Below, piece after piece: positions 60,691 through 64,000 of a stretch of 64,000 nt of DNA (position 1 is its first letter; every line of letters starts with the position of its first letter). Made by a program: the position numbers and the translations under genes. The DNA comes from Planctomycetota bacterium. Lineage in GTDB: Bacteria > Planctomycetota > Phycisphaerae > UBA1845. Below the pieces are notes generated by a model. That model did not search any database. It was not told where the DNA came from and was given only the letters and a program-made list of their open reading frames with translations. The stretch is taken from NCBI GenBank assembly GCA_029558835.1, contig JAKQDH010000075.1, positions 42,433-106,432 of the forward strand, given 5' to 3'.

Positions 60691-61198
60691 GCCGCTTGTT
60701 CTGTGGAATGTCGCGCGAGGGCTTGAGGCAAGTCGGGCGACTGTTCTCATCACGCACCGGTCTGCACGGGTTGTTTTCCAGCTCGGACGCTGTCGCACAC
60801 AGGCAAAGGAGCAAGGAGGGTGCACGTGTTGTGCGCCCGCTCAGGTCAGCGCCGTTCGCAAGAGGCAGGAGGGGTGATTCTCTCACAGTGATTGCCGTCG
60901 GCCGTCGAGGTGCCGGGGGGTTGCCCGCGGCGCCGAGCAAACAAGTCGGAAGCGCGGGCTGACGGAGTGAGGGGAAACCTCCGGTTCGTTTCGCAGAGTG
61001 ACATAGCGCTGTCAGTCCCTGCTCGGGGCATGTTCCAACGCAAGATGGGTCCTAACGGAGCCACCGCATGCGCCGTTGCGCCCCACAACGGCGGGCGAGG
61101 CTTGCAGGTTGCCGTCCTGCCCGGCGGCCACGCAGCCTGCGCGCCTGGTAGATGGTGGGTCCGCGGGTTTGTTCAGAACTGAGAAGGAGGCAAGGAAT

Positions 61199-63754
61199 AT
61201 GAGTTGGATGTGGCGAGCAACGTTTGCATTAGGCGTCGCGTTGATCTGTAGCGGCGTGCTGTTCGCTGAGACGCCGCTGCCGGGGGACCTGGACCGGGCC
61301 ACGGCTTTGGCGACGCCGGTGGCCGAGGCTGAGTTCCTGACCGCGGCCACGTGCGTTGGCGAAGATTGCGGCGCGCCGGACGATGTTAACGGCGGCTTCC
61401 GCGACGGCGAGTGCCTGTCCGGGGGTTGCAGCAACTTCAACAGCAACTATCCGAGCGGGACGTTCTCCACGACTGTCTCAACGTGGACCACGGTCAGCAG
61501 TTGCATTTACGGCGGTGAGTACGCTTTCTACAACGTGACGTCCGGCAACACCTACGAGTGGACGCAGTGCACGGCCGACGGTGGGGCCTGCTCGTTCGAC
61601 GGGCAGTTGACCCTGTGGGACCAGGCCGGCACGACGGCCTACTGCTTCAGTGACACCTACTGCGGCGACGACGCGAAGATCCGCTGGACGGCCACCTTCA
61701 CGGGCGTCGTCCGCGTGCTGGTAAGCAAGTACAACTGCCTGAACCAGAGCACCTGTACTACGCTGCGGTGGCGGCTGGATGTGCCGCAGTGCAGCATCAC
61801 TTGCCCGACCGGGGCGATCACGGAGCCGGAGCCCTGCATCACGCTGCCGACGCAGGTGACCGACGACGGCTGCAACATGACGCCGAACCAGTTCGTCGAC
61901 ATCTACCCCGGCGATACGTACTGCGGCCAGGCGGCCACCTACATGAACGGCACGACTCAGAGCCGTGACACCGACTGGTATCGTCTCGAGCTGACGGCGT
62001 GGTCGGAGATCACCTGGACGGTATCGTCCGAGTTCCCGTCGGCGGTCTTCATCATCAGCGGTGCCTGCGGCGACGTGACGGTGGAGAACGCTGCCTACGG
62101 CGGGAACTGTACGCCGGTCTCGGCGGTCAAGTGCCTGCCGCCGGGCATCTACTACCTGTTTGTGTCGCTGGGCACCTCGACCGGCGGTATTTTCACCGGT
62201 TACCCGTGCGGTGATTACAACGACTACTGGGCGGCCGTGACGACGGTTCCGTGCAGCAACCCGACGTCGTATTGCACGGCCACGGCGACGACCTGCGATG
62301 AGTACGTCAGCCAGGTACAGGTGGCCGACATCAACAACAGCAGCGCCTGCACGACGGGTGGCTATGCCGACTACACCGCGATCGTCGGCAACATGAGCCC
62401 GGGGGTGGGTTACCCGATCACCGTGACGAACGGTAACCCCTATACGTCCGACTACTGCGGCGTATGGGTGGACTGGAACCACGACAACTACTTCGCCTAT
62501 TCGGAGAAGGTGGCGATGGCGGTAAATCCGGGCACTGGTCCGTACACCGGCACGATCACGTCTCCGCCCGGGGCGCCGCTGGGTACGACGCGGATGCGCG
62601 TCCGTATCAACTACAACGCGGCCGCGCCGGCCTGCGGTAACACCACCTACGGCGAGACCGAGGACTACACAATCAACCTCGCGCCGCCGATCGGGGCCTG
62701 CTGCCTGGAGACGGCACCGTACTGCGAGGAGATGTTGCAGGGTGACTGCACCGGGGTGTTCCTGGGTGCCGGCACCACCTGCGACTTCGGTACGAACTGC
62801 AACGCGAACGAGTGGCCGGATGCGTGCGACTTCGCGATGTGCGACGCGGAGCCTTGGTGCGACGACTGCAACGAGAACGACGTGCTGGACGTCTGCGATA
62901 TCGCCGGCGCCAGCGAGGACTGCCAGCCGGACGGCATCCCGGATGAGTGCCAGCTCGGCGAGGGCGGCGGCGGCGTCGTCATCGACGAGAGCTTCGAGGG
63001 CGCGACCTTCCCGCCGGCCGGTTGGGAGAACATCGCCCTCGACCTCAACGGGCCGTGGCAGATTTCCACCAACCTGGCCTACGTGCACACCGGCTTGCAG
63101 GGTGCGGTCCACCCCTGGAGCACGCCGAACAACGCCGACAGCTACCTGCTCACGCCGGAGCTGACCGTTACGCCGGCCACGCTGCACGTGTGGTCGATCG
63201 GGTGCTTCGGCCAGACCTGGTGCGACTACTACGACATCGACGTGATGATCGTGGTGGGCGCCCCAGGCGGTGGCGATGACATCTTCGTCGGCAACCTGAA
63301 CGACCTGTGGGTTGACAGCTTCGTCACCTGGATCGAAGCGGTCTACGATCTGACGCCGTTGCTGCCGGCGGGTCCGTACCGGATCGGGTTCCGCTACTAC
63401 GGCCTGGACGGTGACCTCGGCGTCATTGACGACGTGCTGGTGGAGACTGATCCGCTGCCGCCGTCCAATGACTGCAACGACAACCAGGTGCCCGATGAGT
63501 GCGACATCGCCTCCGGTTACAGCCTGGACTGCTGCGGGGACGGCATCCCCGACGAGTGCCAGGGCTGCGACCTGAACGGTGACGACTTGTACACGTATGC
63601 GGACTTCCTCGAGTTCGTGGATGCGTTCGGCTCCTGTGCGAGCGATCCGGAACCGAACAAGTACCGCTGCGAGGCCGACATGGACTGCGATGGGTGTGTC
63701 AACCTGAAGGACTACGGCATCTGGCTGGAGTGCTACCTCGACAATCTCCCGTAG
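61199..63754 (+). CDS. Secreted GEVED/dockerin-type protein
   Basis: An 851-residue exported protein. ATG 61199 follows AAGGAGG by eight bases; signal peptide to about 22 (FALGVALICSGVLFA). Residues about 70-200 are Cys-rich with YAFYNVTSGNTYEWTQC. About 355-495 is a GEVED domain: YADYTAIVGNMSPGVGYPITV, CGVWVDWNHDNYFAYSEKV, MRVRINYNAAAPACGNTTYGETEDYTINL. Then come 'CN.NEWPDACD', 'CDDCNENDVLDVCDI', 'DGIPDECQ' linkers of the type 'DCN.N.IPDECDI', followed by a cleaved-adhesin/MAM-like region (about 594-755; ESFEGATFPPAGWENIAL). A final dockerin-type pair, DLNGDDLYTYAD and DMDCDGCVNLKD, shares 41 of 61 residues with the end of the 17509 product. Likely a surface protein or glycan binder. Confidence 0.88.
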   Translation: MSWMWRATFALGVALICSGVLFAETPLPGDLDRATALATPVAEAEFLTAATCVGEDCGAPDDVNGGFRDGECLSGGCSNFNSNYPSGTFSTTVSTWTTVSSCIYGGEYAFYNVTSGNTYEWTQCTADGGACSFDGQLTLWDQAGTTAYCFSDTYCGDDAKIRWTATFTGVVRVLVSKYNCLNQSTCTTLRWRLDVPQCSITCPTGAITEPEPCITLPTQVTDDGCNMTPNQFVDIYPGDTYCGQAATYMNGTTQSRDTDWYRLELTAWSEITWTVSSEFPSAVFIISGACGDVTVENAAYGGNCTPVSAVKCLPPGIYYLFVSLGTSTGGIFTGYPCGDYNDYWAAVTTVPCSNPTSYCTATATTCDEYVSQVQVADINNSSACTTGGYADYTAIVGNMSPGVGYPITVTNGNPYTSDYCGVWVDWNHDNYFAYSEKVAMAVNPGTGPYTGTITSPPGAPLGTTRMRVRINYNAAAPACGNTTYGETEDYTINLAPPIGACCLETAPYCEEMLQGDCTGVFLGAGTTCDFGTNCNANEWPDACDFAMCDAEPWCDDCNENDVLDVCDIAGASEDCQPDGIPDECQLGEGGGGVVIDESFEGATFPPAGWENIALDLNGPWQISTNLAYVHTGLQGAVHPWSTPNNADSYLLTPELTVTPATLHVWSIGCFGQTWCDYYDIDVMIVVGAPGGGDDIFVGNLNDLWVDSFVTWIEAVYDLTPLLPAGPYRIGFRYYGLDGDLGVIDDVLVETDPLPPSNDCNDNQVPDECDIASGYSLDCCGDGIPDECQGCDLNGDDLYTYADFLEFVDAFGSCASDPEPNKYRCEADMDCDGCVNLKDYGIWLECYLDNLP

Positions 63755-63772
63755 TGGGGTGACGGGAACGGG

Positions 63773-63800
63773 CTGCCTGCCGGGAGACCCCGGCAGGCAG
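63773..63800 (+). terminator. Terminator-like hairpin after the 61199 gene
   Basis: A perfect 12-bp stem, CTGCCTGCCGGG / CCCGGCAGGCAG, with an AGAC loop, 19 bases after the stop; followed by TCCCCCCGTT. Confidence 0.7.
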
Positions 63801-63906
63801 TCCCCCCGTTGGGCGGGGTGCACCGCAAAAGCGTAGAACACGGACACGAACAACAAGGAACAGACACGCAGCTATATGCCATAGTCGCGTGGAGGAGGAT
63901 TTACGA

Positions 63907-64000
63907 ATGTTGGATAAGTTCAAAGTGGTATGCCTGGCCTTGGTGCTCGGTGGGCTGGCGATGAGCGCATCCGCCGACATTGCGGTCAGCTTGAATCCCA
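63907..64000 (+). CDS. Exported PEP-CTERM paralog, 3' truncated by the window
   Basis: ATG 63907 follows GGAGGAGG. The visible 31 residues (MLDKFKVVCLALVLGGLAMS and ASADIAVSLNP) closely match the signal peptide and first mature residues of the 59766 product (..KLVCMVLALGAMAVSASAEIAVSVYP). The ribosome-site leader is also similar (GGAGGAGG, then T-rich, then GAATG). It is the start of a second gene of that family and runs off the window end. Confidence 0.85.
   Translation, partial: MLDKFKVVCLALVLGGLAMSASADIAVSLNP

Larger units (their letters stand above)
60309..61198. other. Intergenic region with long leader of the 61199 gene
   Basis: About 890 bases. It contains the terminator at 60373, repeat D at 60461, the promoter at 60662 and TGACA-N6-TGTCA at 61000-61015. 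No convincing gene; the leader to 61199 would be about 500 bases. Confidence 0.55.

Noticed and set aside
61478..63856. A 792-residue minus-strand open frame
   Set aside because: It lies opposite the well-supported 61199 gene and has the Arg/Val/His-rich composition of a complementary-strand shadow; no start signals.

Overview
The window is GC-rich, densely coding DNA from a bacterium that looks like a planctomycete, probably Phycisphaerae-like. This is inferred from gene content; no rRNA or tRNA gene was seen. The clues are PEP-CTERM proteins, dockerin-type (EF-hand pair) C-termini with 'DCN.N..PDECDI' linkers, a PF07638-like ECF sigma factor, a large membrane Ser/Thr kinase, a TMTC-like TPR membrane protein and a beta-helix protein with chlamydial Pmp-type repeats.

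Layout. 1-9.2 kb is a cell-envelope block: lnt (5' truncated), a HEAT-repeat lipoprotein, then the overlapping trio mreD-mrdA-rodA for elongation. Converging on it from the minus strand are dksA-like, lspA and ribD. 9.7-16.2 kb holds a 1414-residue exported protein with a C-terminal anchor and a 613-residue lipoprotein, both on the minus strand. 16.5-27 kb has an ECF sigma factor, a propeller-dockerin protein, a Ser/Thr kinase (minus strand) and a 1677-residue Kelch/Ig/CARDB/dockerin protein. 27.4-35.1 kb has a putative membrane protein, a 24-residue membrane peptide gene, two tandem paralogous HExxH metalloproteases and a ferritin. 35.5-46 kb has a pilin-like LamG protein, a PEP-CTERM protein, queD, a lipoprotein, a REC-GAF-HD-GYP regulator, a TMTC-like protein and lexA behind an SOS-box-like promoter. 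46.4-54 kb has a PEP-CTERM protein, a beta-helix dockerin protein, an HDOD protein and the nonulosonate genes: a fused NeuA-NeuB gene overlapping neuC. 54.3-59 kb has a YbhN-type flippase-like protein followed by three consecutive PilZ proteins of the same architecture, then a small membrane protein. 59.4-64 kb alternates a cohesin-like PEP-CTERM protein, a GEVED/dockerin protein and the start of a second PEP-CTERM paralog.

The most interesting hypothesis is a surface-display system. Four secreted proteins end in dockerin-type EF-hand pairs, and at least one PEP-CTERM protein (59.8 kb, with a paralog starting at 63.9 kb) has a cohesin-like core, placed next to a dockerin protein. That would be an exosortase-anchored analogue of a cohesin-dockerin assembly. 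Other notable points are a palindromic repeat read in frame inside both the kinase catalytic domain and the TMTC-like protein, several families of dispersed intergenic hairpin repeats, a GTTC-N4-GAAC box over the promoter upstream of lexA, and the NeuA-NeuB fusion. No CRISPR array, transposase, prophage or tRNA/rRNA gene was identified.
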